In this document: positions 1-10,810 of the stretch, one piece after another
Layout: the number at the start of each line of letters is the position of its first letter
Numbering within the stretch: position 1 is the first letter of the stretch
Assembly (NCBI GenBank): GCA_017744415.1
Contig: JAGIBJ010000011.1
Coordinates: 1 to 49,857, forward strand
Origin: Solirubrobacteraceae bacterium
Lineage (GTDB): Bacteria > Actinomycetota > Thermoleophilia > Solirubrobacterales > Solirubrobacteraceae
Direction: 5' to 3'
Length of the DNA: 49,857 nt
Notes under the pieces: generated by a model
What the model saw: only the letters and a program-made list of their open reading frames with translations
Database searches by the model: none
What the model was told of the DNA's origin: nothing
Translations under genes and position numbers: made by a program

Positions 1-1
1 G

Positions 2-3000
2 ATCGGACCCCCGACGCCCACGCCGTCGCCCGAGCCCACGGCGACGCCGAGCCCCACCCCGGCTCCGACCGCGACGCCCACGCCCGCGACGGATCTGAAG
101 TTCATCTTCCAGCCGGCCTCGACGACGGCGGTTCCGGCGGGTTACACGGCTGACAATGGTGCGGCGTACAGCGCTGGCACGGGTCGTGGCTGGGTGACGC
201 AGGCGTCGGTCGCGAACGGCGGGGCCGGTGTGCCGTTGGATATGACGACGTGGACGCGTGATCGTGGTGGCGTGACGCCGCAGTTGCAGCGCGTGTTCAA
301 CCAGCTGCAGCCGACGTCCGGCACGTCGCCCGCTCCGGGTTCGACGCCGGCGGCGTTCGAGGTTGCGGTGCCGAGTGGTCTGTACGACGTGCAGCTGTCG
401 ATGGGTGACTCGGGTTACATCAACTCGGTCTATCGCGCCCGTGTCGATGGCCAGGTCGTGCTCCCGAACTTCACGCCGACCAACGCGAACAAGTGGGTCA
501 CCTCACCGGTCACCCAGGTGCTGATCACCGACGGCAAGCTCACGCTCGACGCCGTCGGCGGTACCAACGCCAAGATCAACTGGCTGACGATCAAGAGCGT
601 CCCGGCCGCCACGCCGACGCCCACGCCGACTCCGACGGCCACCCCGACCCCGACGGCGACGCCGACGCCGACCTCCACCCCGGAGGTGACGCCGACGCCG
701 ATCGGACCGCCGACGCCGACGCCGACGCGCGTTCCGGCTGCGACGCCGACCCCGACGCCGGCTCCGACCGCCACCCCGACGCCGACCCCGACGGCGACGC
801 CGGAGCCCACCGCGACGCCGACGCCGACCCCGACGCCCACGCTGGAGCCAACCCCGACGCCGACCGCAACGCCGGAGCCCACCGCGACGCCGACGCCCAC
901 GCCGACCGCAACGCCCACGGCAACTCCGACGCCGACCGCTACCCCGACGCCGACGGCCACGCCGGCGCCGACTCCGAACTACGCCAAGAAGGTCGACTTC
1001 TTGCAGAACGCTCCGGCCGCTGCCGGCTACGACGCCGAGAACGGCGGCGCCTACAGCGACGCCCGCGGGATGGGCTTCGTCACGGCGACTAGCCTCGCGC
1101 AGCCGTCCTCGCAGCACGTCCCCCAGGACGCGACCGGCTACACCCGCACTCGCACGCAGTCGACCGACGCGAACCTCAACTCGCTCGTGCAGCTCGACTC
1201 GCCGAGCCCCTCGGTTGCCTGGGAGCTCAAGCTGCCGAAGGGCCTCTACACCGTGAAGGTCGCCGCGGGCGATCCCGGCTACTTCAACTCGGTCTACAAG
1301 GTGAACGTCGAGGGTCAGACCGCCATCAACGCCACGCCCACGACGGGTACCCGCAACTTCACGGGTACCGTCACCGTCCGCGTCGACGACGGACGCCTGA
1401 CCATCGACGGCAACGGTGGTAGCAACGGCAAGCTGCAGTACGTCGACATCACCGGCGTCACCGACCCAGCCGACACCACGCCGCCGGCCGCTCCGGTCGT
1501 CACCACCACGCAGACGCAGACCAGCGTCACGCTGAGCTGGGCCGCCGGCACCGAGTCCGATCACGCGGGCTTCAACGTCTACCGCTCCCTGACGACACCC
1601 GTCGTCCCGACCAACCCGATCAACGGGGCGACGCCGCTCCCGGCGACCGCCACGGGCTACACGGACGCCGGCCTCGTCCCCGACACCGACTACAACTACC
1701 TCGTCGTCGCGGCCGACACCACCGGCAACACGGCGCCGAGCAGCACCGTGCTCGCGCACACCCCGCCCTACCCGCCGGGCTACTTCACCGCGAAGGTGAA
1801 CTTCCAGCTCGCCGGCTTCTCGACTCCGCTCGGCTACACGGCCGAGGAAGGCGGCGCCTACAGCGACGCCCGCGGCATGGGCTTCGTCACGGCCGCCAGC
1901 CTCTCGCAGCCGTCGCCCGGCCACGTGCCGCAGAGCGCTGCCGCGTACACGCGCACGCGCACCGTCGCCACGGCAACCCCGCTCCAGAACTCCGTCGTGC
2001 AGCTCGACTCGCCGAGCCCCTCGGTTGCCTGGGAGTACAAGCTGCCGACGACCCAGCCGTACACGTGCAACGTGACCGTGGCCGCGGGCGACCCGAGCTT
2101 CGACAACTCGGTCTACAAGGTGCGCGTTGAGGGCACCACGGCGATCAGCGCCACGCCGACCGCCGCGAACCGCAACTTCACGGGCACCGTGAACGACGTG
2201 AAGGTCTACGACGGCCGCCTCACGATCGACGGTGTCGGCGGCACGAACGGCAAGCTGCAGTACGTCGACTTCAACTGCCAGCTGTCCTCCGAGCCGAACA
2301 CGAAGCCGGGCTCGCCGACGGGCCTCACGAGCGCGCTCGCCCTCGACAACCCCACCACCATCAATCTGAACTGGGCTTCGAGCGCTGAGCCTGACGTCGC
2401 TGGCTACCGCGTCTACCGCGACACGTCGCCGTCGGTCAGCACGAGCAGTCCGATGATCAGCGGCGTCAACCCGATCACGTCGACGTCCTACGTCGACGCA
2501 GGCCTCACCCCCGGACCGGGCGTCACCTACTACTACGTGGTCACCGCCGTCGACTACGGCGGCCTCGAGTCGCTGGCTTCGCTGTCGGCCCACACCGCCG
2601 TCCCGGTGCCGAAGCTCGATCGCAAGATCAACTTCCAGCCGAGCGACGCGCCGCTGCCGGCCGGTACCGGTTGGGAGAAGGACTCGGGCCTTCCCTACGA
2701 CGCCACCCGCGGCTTCGGCTGGATCACCGAGGCGAGCGCTCGCTCGGCCGTGAACTCGCACGTGCCGACGAGCCTGATCGCCGACTGGATGCGTGACCGC
2801 AACAAGACCTCCGACCAGGCACTCGACACGCTCGTCCACATGCAGCCGCCGCGCACGACGATCAAGGGCGCCTGGGACATCGCGGTCCCGAACGGCTACT
2901 ACGACGTGCAGTTCTCCGTCGGCGACACGTCCTACACGAACTCCAAGCACGTGATCAACGTCGAGGGGCAGCAGGCGCTCGCGGCCTTCACCCCGACGAA

Positions 3001-6000
3001 GAACGCGCTGTTCAGCCTCGGCATGATCACCGTCCGCGTCACGGACGGCCGCCTCACGGTCGACGCCCGCAACGGCATCAACACGAAGCTCAACTGGATC
3101 CGCATCCAGGGCGCCGACGCGCCGCCGCGCCCCGGCGTGGGCGTGATCCGTCCGGGCGACGGCGCCACCCTGCAGTCGCGCGCCCGCGGCGTCACGGCCG
3201 ACGTCGTGCTGCCCAACGTGGGCGCTGGCGTCGACAGCACGACGCTGAACGACAACTCGGTCTACCTCCAGAAGGTGTCCGACGGTACGAAGGTGCCGAC
3301 GCAGTCGCTGAACACCAGCGCCGCCGGCGACGTGATCGTTCTGACGCCTGCGAGCCTGCTCGAGGCCAACACCCAGTACCGGTTCGTCGTCACGAACCTG
3401 CTCAAGGATGCCTCCGGCGCCGCTTTCATCCCGAAGACGACCTCGTTCACCACGGGTACCGCGACCGGCGAGGCCCAGACGGACGTGAAGTTCATCCAGT
3501 CGCCGCAGACCTCGGGCCAGGGCAACTTCATGGCCTCGGTCGAGGTTGGCCCCGACCACCGCCTCTACGCGAGCACGCTCGACGGCAAGATCATCCGGTT
3601 CCCGATCCTGATCGACGGCTCGCTCGGCGCGCCGACCACGATCACCACCGTCGCCGACCATGAGGGCGCGCCGCGCAACATCCTCGGCATGGCGTTCGAT
3701 CCCGCCTCGACGCCTTCCGACCCCATCCTGTGGGTGAGCCACGGCTCCGGCGAGTTCGTCGACGCCCCGGACTGGAGCGGCAAGATCTCGAAGCTCTCGG
3801 GCTCGAACCTCTCGCAGATCCAGGACATCGTCGAAGGCCTTCCGCGCTCCGTGCGTGATCACGAGACGAACTCGATCCACTTCGGACCCGACGGCAAGCT
3901 CTACATCATCCAGGGCAGTCAGTCGGCAATGGGCGCCCCCGACAATGCCTGGGGCCTGCGGCCGGAGCACGTGCTCAACGCCGCGCTGCTCAAGCTTGAT
4001 CCGAGCGCCATCACCTCGCTACCGCTGAACGCCAAAACCGAGGACGGCGGCACGTACAACCCGTTCGCGCCCGGCGCCCCGCTGACGCTCTACGCCACGG
4101 GTATCCGCAACGCGTTCGACTTCGTGTTCCACAGCAACGGCGAGATCTACTCGACGGTCAACGGCTCCGCGGCCGGCGGCAACACGCCCGCTCAGCCGGC
4201 CTCGCTCCCGGCGGCCTGCCAGAAGCGCATCGACGGTGCGTGGACCGGCCCGACGAGCGGCCCGTCGATCCCGGCGCTCGTGAACGTCGAGTCGCAGCCG
4301 GATCTCGGCATCCGCATCCGCCAGGGCAAGTACTACGGTCACCCGAACCCGAGCCGTTGTGAGTACGCGTTCTTCGGCGCCAACCCGACCAGCGGTGTCG
4401 ATCCGTTTGAGACCATCCTCTACCCGACGGGCGTCCAGCCTGACCGCAACTACGTGCCCGGCTTCGACCTCGGCTACCACCAGTCGGTCAACGGCCTGGT
4501 CGAGTACCGCGGCGCGCAGTGGGGTGGCGAGCTCAACGGCACGCTGCTCGCCGTCCGCTACTCCGAAGGTGACGACCTCGTCGCCCTGTCGGTCGATCCG
4601 ACGACGAAGGAGATCAGCAGCCAGACCGAGGGCATCCCCGGCCTGCGCGGCATCTCCGACCCGATCGACGTGACCGAGGACGGCACCACCGGCAACCTCT
4701 ACGTCACCGAGATGGGCAAGGCCCGCATCATGATGCTGCGTCCCGACGAGACCGAGGGCGCGCCGAACGGCACGATCTCGAGCACCGAGGTGCGCACGAA
4801 CGCCGAGGTCGGCACGTCGCAGGACACGGCGATCACGATCAAGAACACCGGCAACGCCGATCTCGCCATCAACTCGGTCAACCTCACCGAGGGCGGCGGC
4901 GGCTCCGAGTTCTCCGCGACCTCGCTGCCCGTCCTCCCGACGACGATCCGCTCGGGCACGTCGCTCACGTTCAACGTGCACTTTGCTCCGACGAGCGCCG
5001 GGGTGAAGACCGGCACGCTCACGATCGCGACGAACGACGAGTTCCACCCGACACTCACGGCCAACCTGCGCGGCCTCGGCCACAGCGGTGAGCCTTCGCT
5101 GCAGCGGATCGCCGACCTGTACGGCACCGGGATGAACATCGGCGACGACGATCCGCTGACGGCGGCGCTCCCGGCCGGCACGACCCTCGGCGCCGAGGTG
5201 CCGTTCCAGTCGCTGACCAAGGCCGACGGCGCCAGCCAGGTGGAGGTCGATCCGATCGCCGCCTTCGGCACGACGCCGACGAACGTCACGCTCGCTCGCC
5301 TCGGCTGGCACACCGTGAACGACGCCACCGACCTCAACTCGCTCGGGACCATCCCGACGAGCGACAGCGGGCGCGTCGAGCCGTCGGTCAACGGCATCGT
5401 CGGCTTCGATCCGGGCAGCAAGAGCTTCGGCTTGCACGTGACGTTCCCCGCACTGGGCAAGCGCACCGTGTTCACCGAGGATGCGCTGAACGCCGGTGGC
5501 ACGCACCAGATGCGCGCCTACCAGCTGAAGAGCGTCGCCGGGAACGTGCTGTCGAACCAGTACCTCGTCGGCTTCGAGGAGACGACCGGCTCGGGCCTGG
5601 ACTACAACGACCTCGTCATGATCGTCAAGGGCGTCGACGCTGAGGGCGCCGGCGCTGGCCGGGCGAAGCTCAGCAACGGCGACGGCCTGCCGTTCGCGAA
5701 CCGCCTCGTCATGAGCCGTATCGGCACGCTGAACAACCCGCCGGTCGACGCCACGGTGCACGACCGGGCCACGGTGAACGTCAAGAACAGCGGCACGAGC
5801 CCGCTGACGATCACGCAGCTCAACATCACCGGTGCGTTCCAGGTGGAGAGCCCGACCACGCTGCCGATGGTGATTGCGCCGGGTGCGACCGCCGGCATCA
5901 CCGTGCACTTCGTGGCGGTCGCGGCCACCGGCGCCCACCTCAACAACGGCACGCTGACGATCACGACCGACTCGGCGCTCACGCCGACCGCGAACGTGAC

Positions 6001-7150
6001 CCTCGCGGGCTGGTGGCAGAGCCAGCCGGAGAACCAGGAGGAGCCGTCACTCGCGCAGATCGTGAACAACCTGTTCGGGTTCGGCACGACGATCCTCAAC
6101 CCGGGCGAGGTGCTCAACGCCTACGGCCACGTGGAGACCGTCGGTGACGAGGTGCTCGCGCCGTACTGGCGTGTGCGCGATTCGGATCGCCCGGTGAAGG
6201 TCCAGCAGCTGGTCACCTACCACGGCCCGAACCAGTCGGAGCTGCGGATGATGATGAAGGGCGCGAACAAGTCGACCGACTCGCGTCGCGTGATGCTCCA
6301 CAACGCGACCGACTACCAGACGGTCATGCCGCGAGGGAACAACCAGGCAACGGCGCTCAACACGGCGACGTTCACGCCGCCCGCCTCGTTCGCCTTCAAC
6401 ATCGGCAGTGAGTGGACGGATCCTGCCCTCAACATCCAGACCGCGGACAAGAACAACGGGTGCGTCTCGCCGTGTGGCCACCACTTCCGCGCTTGGCCGG
6501 CGAAGGATGGCAGCGGCAACGTGATGCCGGGCCAGTACCTCGTGACGATGGACTACTCGGGCATCAACTACGACTACCAGGACAACGTGTTCCTGGTGTC
6601 GAACGTCGAGCCCGATTCGACCTCCCGTCCGGTGATCGCACGTATCGACACCGGTGCGACGGGGACCTACAAGGACACCGCGAACCAAACGTGGACGCCT
6701 GACGCCAACCAGACGCCACCGCTGTTCACGCCGTCGAACTCGGCAGCGGAGGGCTCGACTGCGGTCACGGTGAGGGGCACGGGGGATCAAAAGATCTTCC
6801 AGACGTACCGCGGCAACAACGCCACGAACGTCCAGGCCGATCGCACGCTGAGCTACTCGATCCCGACGGACCAGGCGACCAACGTCGATGTGCGCCTGTA
6901 CTTCGCCGAGCGGTACTGGACGGCGCCGAACCAGCGTCTCTTCGATGTGTCGACCGAGGGCGTGACCCGCATCTCGAACTACGACATCTTCAAGCAGGCC
7001 AACAACCAGAAGGACTTCGCGTGGTCGGCGGCGATCACCGACGTCCCGATCTACGGCGGCGACCTCGACCTGAAGTTCTCGGCGAGCGTCGACTACCCGT
7101 CGATCGCCGGCATCGAGGTCATCTGCAACGCCGGCTGCTCCGCCGACTAG
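2..7150 (+). CDS. Giant secreted multidomain protein, 5' truncated by the window edge
   Basis: The reading frame is open from base 2 to the TAG at 7148-7150, so the true start lies upstream; about 2382 residues are visible. Approximate order by nucleotide: Pro-Thr linker to 100; malectin-like beta-sandwich 95-600; second Pro-Thr linker 606-975; second and third malectin-like units 980-1470 and 1790-2285, each followed by an FN3 domain; fourth unit 2620-3110; SbsA-type Ig-like domain 3130-3460; sugar-dehydrogenase/NHL-like beta-propeller about 3485-4770; then two paralogous blocks of a choice-of-anchor-D Ig domain plus a domain beginning EPSL and containing QYLV and DYND/DYQD (4770-5640 and 5690-6600); and a C-terminal malectin domain 6625-7130. 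The architecture suggests an extracellular carbohydrate-binding or adhesive protein. Catalytic activity of the propeller is uncertain. A perfect terminator hairpin follows. Confidence 0.85.
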   Translation: MGPPTPTPSPEPTATPSPTPAPTATPTPATDLKFIFQPASTTAVPAGYTADNGAAYSAGTGRGWVTQASVANGGAGVPLDMTTWTRDRGGVTPQLQRVFNQLQPTSGTSPAPGSTPAAFEVAVPSGLYDVQLSMGDSGYINSVYRARVDGQVVLPNFTPTNANKWVTSPVTQVLITDGKLTLDAVGGTNAKINWLTIKSVPAATPTPTPTPTATPTPTATPTPTSTPEVTPTPIGPPTPTPTRVPAATPTPTPAPTATPTPTPTATPEPTATPTPTPTPTLEPTPTPTATPEPTATPTPTPTATPTATPTPTATPTPTATPAPTPNYAKKVDFLQNAPAAAGYDAENGGAYSDARGMGFVTATSLAQPSSQHVPQDATGYTRTRTQSTDANLNSLVQLDSPSPSVAWELKLPKGLYTVKVAAGDPGYFNSVYKVNVEGQTAINATPTTGTRNFTGTVTVRVDDGRLTIDGNGGSNGKLQYVDITGVTDPADTTPPAAPVVTTTQTQTSVTLSWAAGTESDHAGFNVYRSLTTPVVPTNPINGATPLPATATGYTDAGLVPDTDYNYLVVAADTTGNTAPSSTVLAHTPPYPPGYFTAKVNFQLAGFSTPLGYTAEEGGAYSDARGMGFVTAASLSQPSPGHVPQSAAAYTRTRTVATATPLQNSVVQLDSPSPSVAWEYKLPTTQPYTCNVTVAAGDPSFDNSVYKVRVEGTTAISATPTAANRNFTGTVNDVKVYDGRLTIDGVGGTNGKLQYVDFNCQLSSEPNTKPGSPTGLTSALALDNPTTINLNWASSAEPDVAGYRVYRDTSPSVSTSSPMISGVNPITSTSYVDAGLTPGPGVTYYYVVTAVDYGGLESLASLSAHTAVPVPKLDRKINFQPSDAPLPAGTGWEKDSGLPYDATRGFGWITEASARSAVNSHVPTSLIADWMRDRNKTSDQALDTLVHMQPPRTTIKGAWDIAVPNGYYDVQFSVGDTSYTNSKHVINVEGQQALAAFTPTKNALFSLGMITVRVTDGRLTVDARNGINTKLNWIRIQGADAPPRPGVGVIRPGDGATLQSRARGVTADVVLPNVGAGVDSTTLNDNSVYLQKVSDGTKVPTQSLNTSAAGDVIVLTPASLLEANTQYRFVVTNLLKDASGAAFIPKTTSFTTGTATGEAQTDVKFIQSPQTSGQGNFMASVEVGPDHRLYASTLDGKIIRFPILIDGSLGAPTTITTVADHEGAPRNILGMAFDPASTPSDPILWVSHGSGEFVDAPDWSGKISKLSGSNLSQIQDIVEGLPRSVRDHETNSIHFGPDGKLYIIQGSQSAMGAPDNAWGLRPEHVLNAALLKLDPSAITSLPLNAKTEDGGTYNPFAPGAPLTLYATGIRNAFDFVFHSNGEIYSTVNGSAAGGNTPAQPASLPAACQKRIDGAWTGPTSGPSIPALVNVESQPDLGIRIRQGKYYGHPNPSRCEYAFFGANPTSGVDPFETILYPTGVQPDRNYVPGFDLGYHQSVNGLVEYRGAQWGGELNGTLLAVRYSEGDDLVALSVDPTTKEISSQTEGIPGLRGISDPIDVTEDGTTGNLYVTEMGKARIMMLRPDETEGAPNGTISSTEVRTNAEVGTSQDTAITIKNTGNADLAINSVNLTEGGGGSEFSATSLPVLPTTIRSGTSLTFNVHFAPTSAGVKTGTLTIATNDEFHPTLTANLRGLGHSGEPSLQRIADLYGTGMNIGDDDPLTAALPAGTTLGAEVPFQSLTKADGASQVEVDPIAAFGTTPTNVTLARLGWHTVNDATDLNSLGTIPTSDSGRVEPSVNGIVGFDPGSKSFGLHVTFPALGKRTVFTEDALNAGGTHQMRAYQLKSVAGNVLSNQYLVGFEETTGSGLDYNDLVMIVKGVDAEGAGAGRAKLSNGDGLPFANRLVMSRIGTLNNPPVDATVHDRATVNVKNSGTSPLTITQLNITGAFQVESPTTLPMVIAPGATAGITVHFVAVAATGAHLNNGTLTITTDSALTPTANVTLAGWWQSQPENQEEPSLAQIVNNLFGFGTTILNPGEVLNAYGHVETVGDEVLAPYWRVRDSDRPVKVQQLVTYHGPNQSELRMMMKGANKSTDSRRVMLHNATDYQTVMPRGNNQATALNTATFTPPASFAFNIGSEWTDPALNIQTADKNNGCVSPCGHHFRAWPAKDGSGNVMPGQYLVTMDYSGINYDYQDNVFLVSNVEPDSTSRPVIARIDTGATGTYKDTANQTWTPDANQTPPLFTPSNSAAEGSTAVTVRGTGDQKIFQTYRGNNATNVQADRTLSYSIPTDQATNVDVRLYFAERYWTAPNQRLFDVSTEGVTRISNYDIFKQANNQKDFAWSAAITDVPIYGGDLDLKFSASVDYPSIAGIEVICNAGCSAD
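606..975 (+). repeat. Pro-Thr low-complexity linker (PT/AT-P repeats)
   Basis: This in-frame stretch codes for a linker of PTPT, PTAT and PEPT units made from repeated ccgac, gccgac and cgacg triplet patterns. A second such stretch runs from base 2 to about 100, and a third lies in the first lyase gene (about 9880-10190). These are flexible, probably glycosylated spacers between extracellular domains. The pattern generates long artificial open frames on both strands. Confidence 0.9.
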
Positions 7151-7176
7151 GCGCCGAGCACGAGCGCAGCGCTTGG

Positions 7177-7214
7177 ACGGGCGCCTCCTCCGCTGACGCG
7201 GAGGAGGCGCCCGT
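7177..7214 (+). terminator. Perfect 17-bp hairpin terminator after the giant gene
   Basis: The left arm 7177-7193 and right arm 7198-7214 are exact reverse complements, separated by the loop TGAC. The hairpin begins 27 bases after the stop codon. There is no clear T-run, only a mixed cgtcgtcgtt stretch, as is common for strong hairpins in high-GC actinobacteria. Confidence 0.75.
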
Positions 7215-7248
7215 CGTCGTTCGTGGGGCTCGTCGGGGCAGCAAGGCG

Positions 7249-7440
7249 GTGAGCCGCTGATTTCCCCGACTCCAGTCTGGAAAATCAGCGGTTCACCGTC
7301 GGGTCTGCGCTGGCTGGGGCGTGAGCCGCTGATTTCCCCGACCCCAGTCCGGAAAACCAGCGGTTCACCGTCGGGTCTGCGCTGGCTGGGGGCGTGAGCC
7401 GCTGATTTCCCCGACCCCAGTCTGGAAAATCAGCGATTCG
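7249..7440. repeat. Tandem array of three palindromic elements, period 72-73 bp
   Basis: Three copies start at 7249, 7321 and 7394. Each has a left arm close to GTGAGCCGCTGATTTCCC, a short centre, and a right arm close to GGAAAATCAGCGGTTCAC; the arms are near-perfect reverse complements over about 18 bp. The roughly 24 bp between elements is also conserved between copies 1 and 2. Related copies occur at 8502-8548, 8573-8620 and 26748-26793. This looks like a REP/MITE-like dispersed palindrome family. The palindromes could also work as bidirectional terminators. Confidence 0.8.
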
Positions 7441-7572
7441 GCGAACGGGCCTCGGGCTGTGCCGGGCCCAAACTGTGCAGGAAGTGCGCGGACTGACACG
7501 GAAGTCGCGGACGCTTGCATCAATTCTGCAACGCCCGGGCTCCCGGTGTCGGAGCCGTGATGCGATCGAGCC

Positions 7573-8487
7573 ATGGACCGATCGAAGCGACGAGAAATCG
7601 ATGAGCTCATGGAGCGGCAGCGCGGCCTGGTCGGTCGACAGCAGCTCTACGACCTGGCCCTCACCGACGCAGAGATCGACTGGATCCGACCTGACTGGCG
7701 AGACGTGCATGCCGCCGTCTACCTCAGCGGACACGCTCCTTTGACCGAGTGGCAGCGCTGGTTCGCAGCGACGTTGACCGAAACTGAGACCTACCTCGCG
7801 CGATGGAGCGTCGCCGCGTACCACGGCATCCACGTGGAACGGCCCGATCACCCGATCCACATCGTCAGGCACGGCTCGTCCGGTCGGAGGAGGACGCGCG
7901 CCACCGATGGTCGCCTCGATTGCTTCGACCTCCGGTACTCGAAAGTGCTGGGTGAGGACCACGAGATCAACGACGAGATCCCGATGACCACGCTGCCGCG
8001 AGCGATCTTGGATCTCTGCATGCCGACGAGCTTCCGACAGCGCGACCGGATGTTCCGCGACGCCATTCGGCTCCGCCGCACGACGCGTGAGGAGCTCAAG
8101 GCGATCGCCGACGCACACCGCGGGCACCGCGGAGCGGGGAGGTTGCGCGAGTTGCTCGGAAAGTACGAGGCGATTCCGATCGAGCGCACCCGCAGCGACG
8201 CAGAGGTCGAAGGGCTCGTCGTGCTCGAGCGCGCAGGGCTGGAGCTGCCGTCGGTCAACGTTCCTGTCGCCGGCTTCGAGGCCGACTTCGTGGATTTCAA
8301 GAACATGCGGATCCTCGAACTCGACGGAAAGCAGTCACATCAGTTCCCCGAACGGGACGAAGAGCGGAATGCCGCCTGGCGTGCGGCCGGATTCACCGTC
8401 CAACGCCGGCCGACGGATGACGCGTACGACGACGAGGCCAGCGTCCTGAGAGGGATGGCAGGGGAGGACGAGCCCGAAGCCGCCTGA
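7573..8487 (+). CDS. AbiEi-like N-terminal domain plus DUF559/Vsr-like endonuclease domain protein
   Basis: A 304-residue protein starting at ATG 7573. Residues 1-55 resemble the winged-helix antitoxin domain of type IV AbiEi proteins (a REIDELMERQ helix followed by RQQLYDLALT). The C-terminal third (about 199-290) carries a DUF559-type fold of the Vsr/restriction-endonuclease-like class: an E in DAEVEGL, then EADFVD, ILELDG, an H, and a D-x2-RN-x2-W segment with a following G. Such proteins are abundant as paralogues in actinobacteria and their function is not established; DNA binding or cleavage is an inference. No toxin partner of AbiEii type is adjacent. The gene is bracketed by five copies of the palindromic repeat family: three upstream, and two downstream starting 15 bp after its stop. 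Confidence 0.75.
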   Translation: MDRSKRREIDELMERQRGLVGRQQLYDLALTDAEIDWIRPDWRDVHAAVYLSGHAPLTEWQRWFAATLTETETYLARWSVAAYHGIHVERPDHPIHIVRHGSSGRRRTRATDGRLDCFDLRYSKVLGEDHEINDEIPMTTLPRAILDLCMPTSFRQRDRMFRDAIRLRRTTREELKAIADAHRGHRGAGRLRELLGKYEAIPIERTRSDAEVEGLVVLERAGLELPSVNVPVAGFEADFVDFKNMRILELDGKQSHQFPERDEERNAAWRAAGFTVQRRPTDDAYDDEASVLRGMAGEDEPEAA

Positions 8488-8501
8488 CGAGGGGTGCAGC
8501 C

Positions 8502-8620
8502 GTGAACCGCTGATTCCCCGATCAGAGTCTGGGAACTCAGCGGCTCAGCGGTCGGCTCGCGTCGGCGCCGCGGTGAACCGCTGGTTTCCCCGATCAGCGT
8601 CTGGGAAATCGGCGGCTCAG
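8502..8620. repeat. Two further copies of the palindromic repeat family
   Basis: Copies at 8502-8548 and 8573-8620 have left arms starting GTGAACCGCTG and right arms ending CAGCGGCTCAG or CGGCGGCTCAG. They differ from the 7249-7440 copies in the centre and in several arm positions, yet keep the inverted symmetry. Confidence 0.75.
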
Positions 8621-9092
8621 CGTCCCGTTCGCGGGAGCCGCCGCGACCCGCCTCGCACGGGTGGCTCACGCGCACGCGTGCGCACGCGCGCGAGGGAGGC
8701 CGTTCTGGGACGAGCGTCTATGGCGCGTTGGCGCTCAAACTCGCTGCAGGTGGCGTTGCATGTGGCGCGCAAACACAAGCGGCGCTGGCGGGTTGCCGCT
8801 CGCGCGGAAGTGCTCTGGCCGGTCGGCCCAGGCCAGCTGGCCGGTTGAGTGGGCCGAATTCCGGGTGTGGGCGGTGTTGCCCCGGAAAAAAGGTGCTGTA
8901 GGGGGTCCGGCGCGCGAGGACTCATTTGGACAAGTGGTCCACCCAGCTGGCCGCGATAGGGGGAGGTGGTTGGACCACGTGGGGCCTCGTGGAGGGACGA
9001 AGAGCAGTACACACGTCCAACAACCCGGTTTTCAGTGGACGCCTGTCCAGGCCGGAGGTTGGGGGCTGGTCTGAGTCACCGATGAGCGGCGT
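8621..9092. promoter_or_regulatory. Gene-free stretch with six TGGAC/GTCCA half-sites before the lyase gene
   Basis: No convincing gene was seen in 8488-9092. Its distal part holds TGGAC or GTCCA at 8927, 8937, 8971, 9015, 9036 and 9045. Two pairs form inverted repeats, TGGAC-N5-GTCCA (8927-8941) and TGGAC-N4-GTCCA (9036-9049). The lyase start codon is at 9093, so the cluster lies where operators would be expected. The regulator is unknown. A run of alternating CG/CA (about 8668-8695) is present but unexplained. Confidence 0.45.
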
Positions 9093-10592
9093 ATGAAGAC
9101 GGCACGAATCCTCCTGGCGGGGGCAGCACTCTCCCTCGTAGGTGGCACCACCCCCGCGTCCGCAGCAACGCTCTGGAAATCCGACTACACGCTGAGCAGC
9201 CTTCTGAGCTCCTGGAAGGGCATGCAGCAGCCCGACGGGCAGACGGATCGCCTCCTCAGCGTCGTCAACCCCGGTCTTGACGGCACGGAGCCGGCCCTGA
9301 AGGTCCTCCGCGCAGAGCTCAAGGACGAGCACGACCTCACCACCACCGGCACCTACGTGGCCACGCGCTCTGAGGTGTACGGCCGCCAGTCGGTCGGCGG
9401 CGTCTACCCCGACCCCGAAGGTTCCACGCGCTGGTACCGCTTCTCGATCCGCCTCGACTCCAGCTGGAAGACCGACGCGACCAAGTGGATGACGCTCACG
9501 CAGTGGAAGGGCGCGAACGGCAACTCGCCGCCGCTCGCGATCGAGCTCCACGGCAGCAAGATGGTCATCGGCGGCACCCGCCCGGCGGCCAGCAACTTCT
9601 CCGACGTCGACCTCGGCCCGGCGCCGATCGGCAAGTGGGCCCGCCTCGTCGTCGGCATCAAGTGGGCCGACGACGGCACCGGCTGGATCAACGCGTACCG
9701 CGACGGTGTCGAGATGATCAAGAAGGAGAGCGGCGCCACGATGGAGACCATCAACGGCGCGGCCGATCCGATCTACCTCAAGCAGGGCATCTACCGCGCG
9801 AAGAGCTGGACCGCCGATCACATCGCCTACTACGGCCCGATGACGATCGCGACCTCGTCGGACGACTTCGGCGTCGACACGCCGGTGCCGACCGCGACCC
9901 CGGCTCCGACCGCCACGGCGACCCCGGCCCCGACGGCCACCGCCACGCCGGTGCCGACCGCAACGCCGACCCCGAAGCCGACCGCGACGCCGACGCCCAC
10001 GCCGAAGCCGACCGCCACGCCGACGCCGACCGCGACGCCGACTCCGAAGCCGACCGCTACGCCCACGCCGACCCCGAAGCCGACGGCGACCCCGTCACCG
10101 ACCCCGGCTCCGACCGCGACGCCGGCTCCGACGCCGGCTCCGACCGCGACCCCCGCGCCGACCACCGCTCCGGTCGTGGTGACGCGCCCGACGCCCTCGC
10201 CGGCCCCGGTCGTCGATCCGCTGGTCACGGTCGTCAAGGCAGTCAAGGACGGCAAGTCCGGCTACCGCTACGTGATCAACGACGTCGTCAAGCGCTCGAG
10301 CGGCGCCACGAAGTGCCCGACCAAGGCTGACGTGCGCCTCACCGTGCCGCAGACGAAGGCCACGTTCTTCTCCGCCACCACGAAGCTCAAGAAGCGCAAG
10401 ATCGGCAAGGCCAAGCGCGCCGTGCTCAGCGAGCTCTACAAGCTCACCGGCTCGGTCGCGAGCGCCCCGAACAGCTCCTGCGAGGTGAATGCGAGCGCGT
10501 TCACCACGACCAAGCCCACCACCGGGGTGACGGTCGAGGTGGAGATCTCGGGCACCGGCCTCAAGGACACGACCTCGACGTTCAAGCTGTAA
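9093..10592 (+). CDS. Secreted polysaccharide lyase (heparin-lyase-like jelly roll) with Pro-Thr linker and C-terminal domain
   Basis: 499 residues from ATG 9093. Residues 1-25 form a signal peptide (MKTAR, hydrophobic stretch, ASA cleavage site). Residues about 27-262 form the beta-jelly-roll domain of the polysaccharide lyase/heparin lyase I-like class, with landmarks [41 protein letters not shown] and YLKQGIYR. A Pro-Thr linker (about 265-365) joins it to a C-terminal beta-rich domain with two Cys. It would act outside the cell and cut an acidic or exo-polysaccharide, but the substrate is unknown. Two paralogues follow immediately. TGGAC palindromes lie on both sides of the gene. Confidence 0.75.
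   Translation: MKTARILLAGAALSLVGGTTPASAATLWKSDYTLSSLLSSWKGMQQPDGQTDRLLSVVNPGLDGTEPALKVLRAELKDEHDLTTTGTYVATRSEVYGRQSVGGVYPDPEGSTRWYRFSIRLDSSWKTDATKWMTLTQWKGANGNSPPLAIELHGSKMVIGGTRPAASNFSDVDLGPAPIGKWARLVVGIKWADDGTGWINAYRDGVEMIKKESGATMETINGAADPIYLKQGIYRAKSWTADHIAYYGPMTIATSSDDFGVDTPVPTATPAPTATATPAPTATATPVPTATPTPKPTATPTPTPKPTATPTPTATPTPKPTATPTPTPKPTATPSPTPAPTATPAPTPAPTATPAPTTAPVVVTRPTPSPAPVVDPLVTVVKAVKDGKSGYRYVINDVVKRSSGATKCPTKADVRLTVPQTKATFFSATTKLKKRKIGKAKRAVLSELYKLTGSVASAPNSSCEVNASAFTTTKPTTGVTVEVEISGTGLKDTTSTFKL
9880..10190 (+). repeat. Pro-Thr/Pro-Lys low-complexity linker in the first lyase
   Basis: This stretch codes for [16 protein letters not shown] and similar units, joining the lyase domain to the C-terminal domain. 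It is close in style to the linkers of the giant protein at the left edge, which fits a shared secretion and wall-spanning design. Confidence 0.85.
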
Positions 10593-10601
10593 CACGGCAA
10601 A

Positions 10602-10618
10602 AGTCCAGATAATGGACT
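10602..10618. promoter_or_regulatory. AGTCCA-N5-TGGACT palindrome after the first lyase
   Basis: Perfect 6-bp inverted arms with a GATAA centre lie 9 bases after the lyase stop. They share the TGGAC core with the upstream cluster at 8927-9049 but in outward orientation. It could be an operator for the next lyase gene or part of the terminator region. Confidence 0.4.
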
Positions 10619-10626
10619 GACTATCG

Positions 10627-10659
10627 GCGCCGGCCGGGGGACTGTCCCCCGGCCGGCGC
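10627..10659 (+). terminator. Perfect 15-bp hairpin terminator
   Basis: Arms 10627-10641 and 10645-10659 are exact reverse complements with a CTG loop. There is no long T-run after it, only a T- and G-rich stretch. It separates the first lyase transcript from the second. Confidence 0.75.
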
Positions 10660-10810
10660 TGGTCGTTGTGATGGTGTTGCGCCCACTCGCTTGACGGTGG
10701 GAGGAGCGCAAATCCGTTGCTAGGATTCCGGGCTCGACGGCCCCCTGCCTTCCGAGCCCACCCAGCTCGGTGCGTCGTCGCCACCCGCTCCCGATCCTCA
10801 CCCCCGCTCG

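Noticed and set aside
503..3970. 1155-residue open frame on the minus strand inside the giant gene
   Set aside because: It is made of Arg/Asp/Gly-rich low-complexity sequence mirroring high-GC third positions and the Pro-Thr repeats. The plus-strand frame has recognisable domains.
4019..5938. 639-residue minus-strand open frame in the giant gene
   Set aside because: Same composition artefact: Arg/Ala/Val-rich, no domain pattern, fully inside a convincing plus-strand gene.
7249..7440. CRISPR array
   Set aside because: The elements are palindromes, with only three tandem copies, and the segments between them are conserved instead of unique. There are no cas genes nearby.
7285..8127. 280-residue minus-strand open frame over the AbiEi/DUF559 gene
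   Set aside because: It overlaps the repeats and reads translated palindromes (such as NRWFSGLGSGKSAAH); the plus-strand frame has the conserved nuclease motifs.
10691..10726. TTGACG and TAGGAT as a promoter for the second lyase
   Set aside because: Each hexamer is good but they are 24 bases apart, too far for a normal sigma-70-type promoter.
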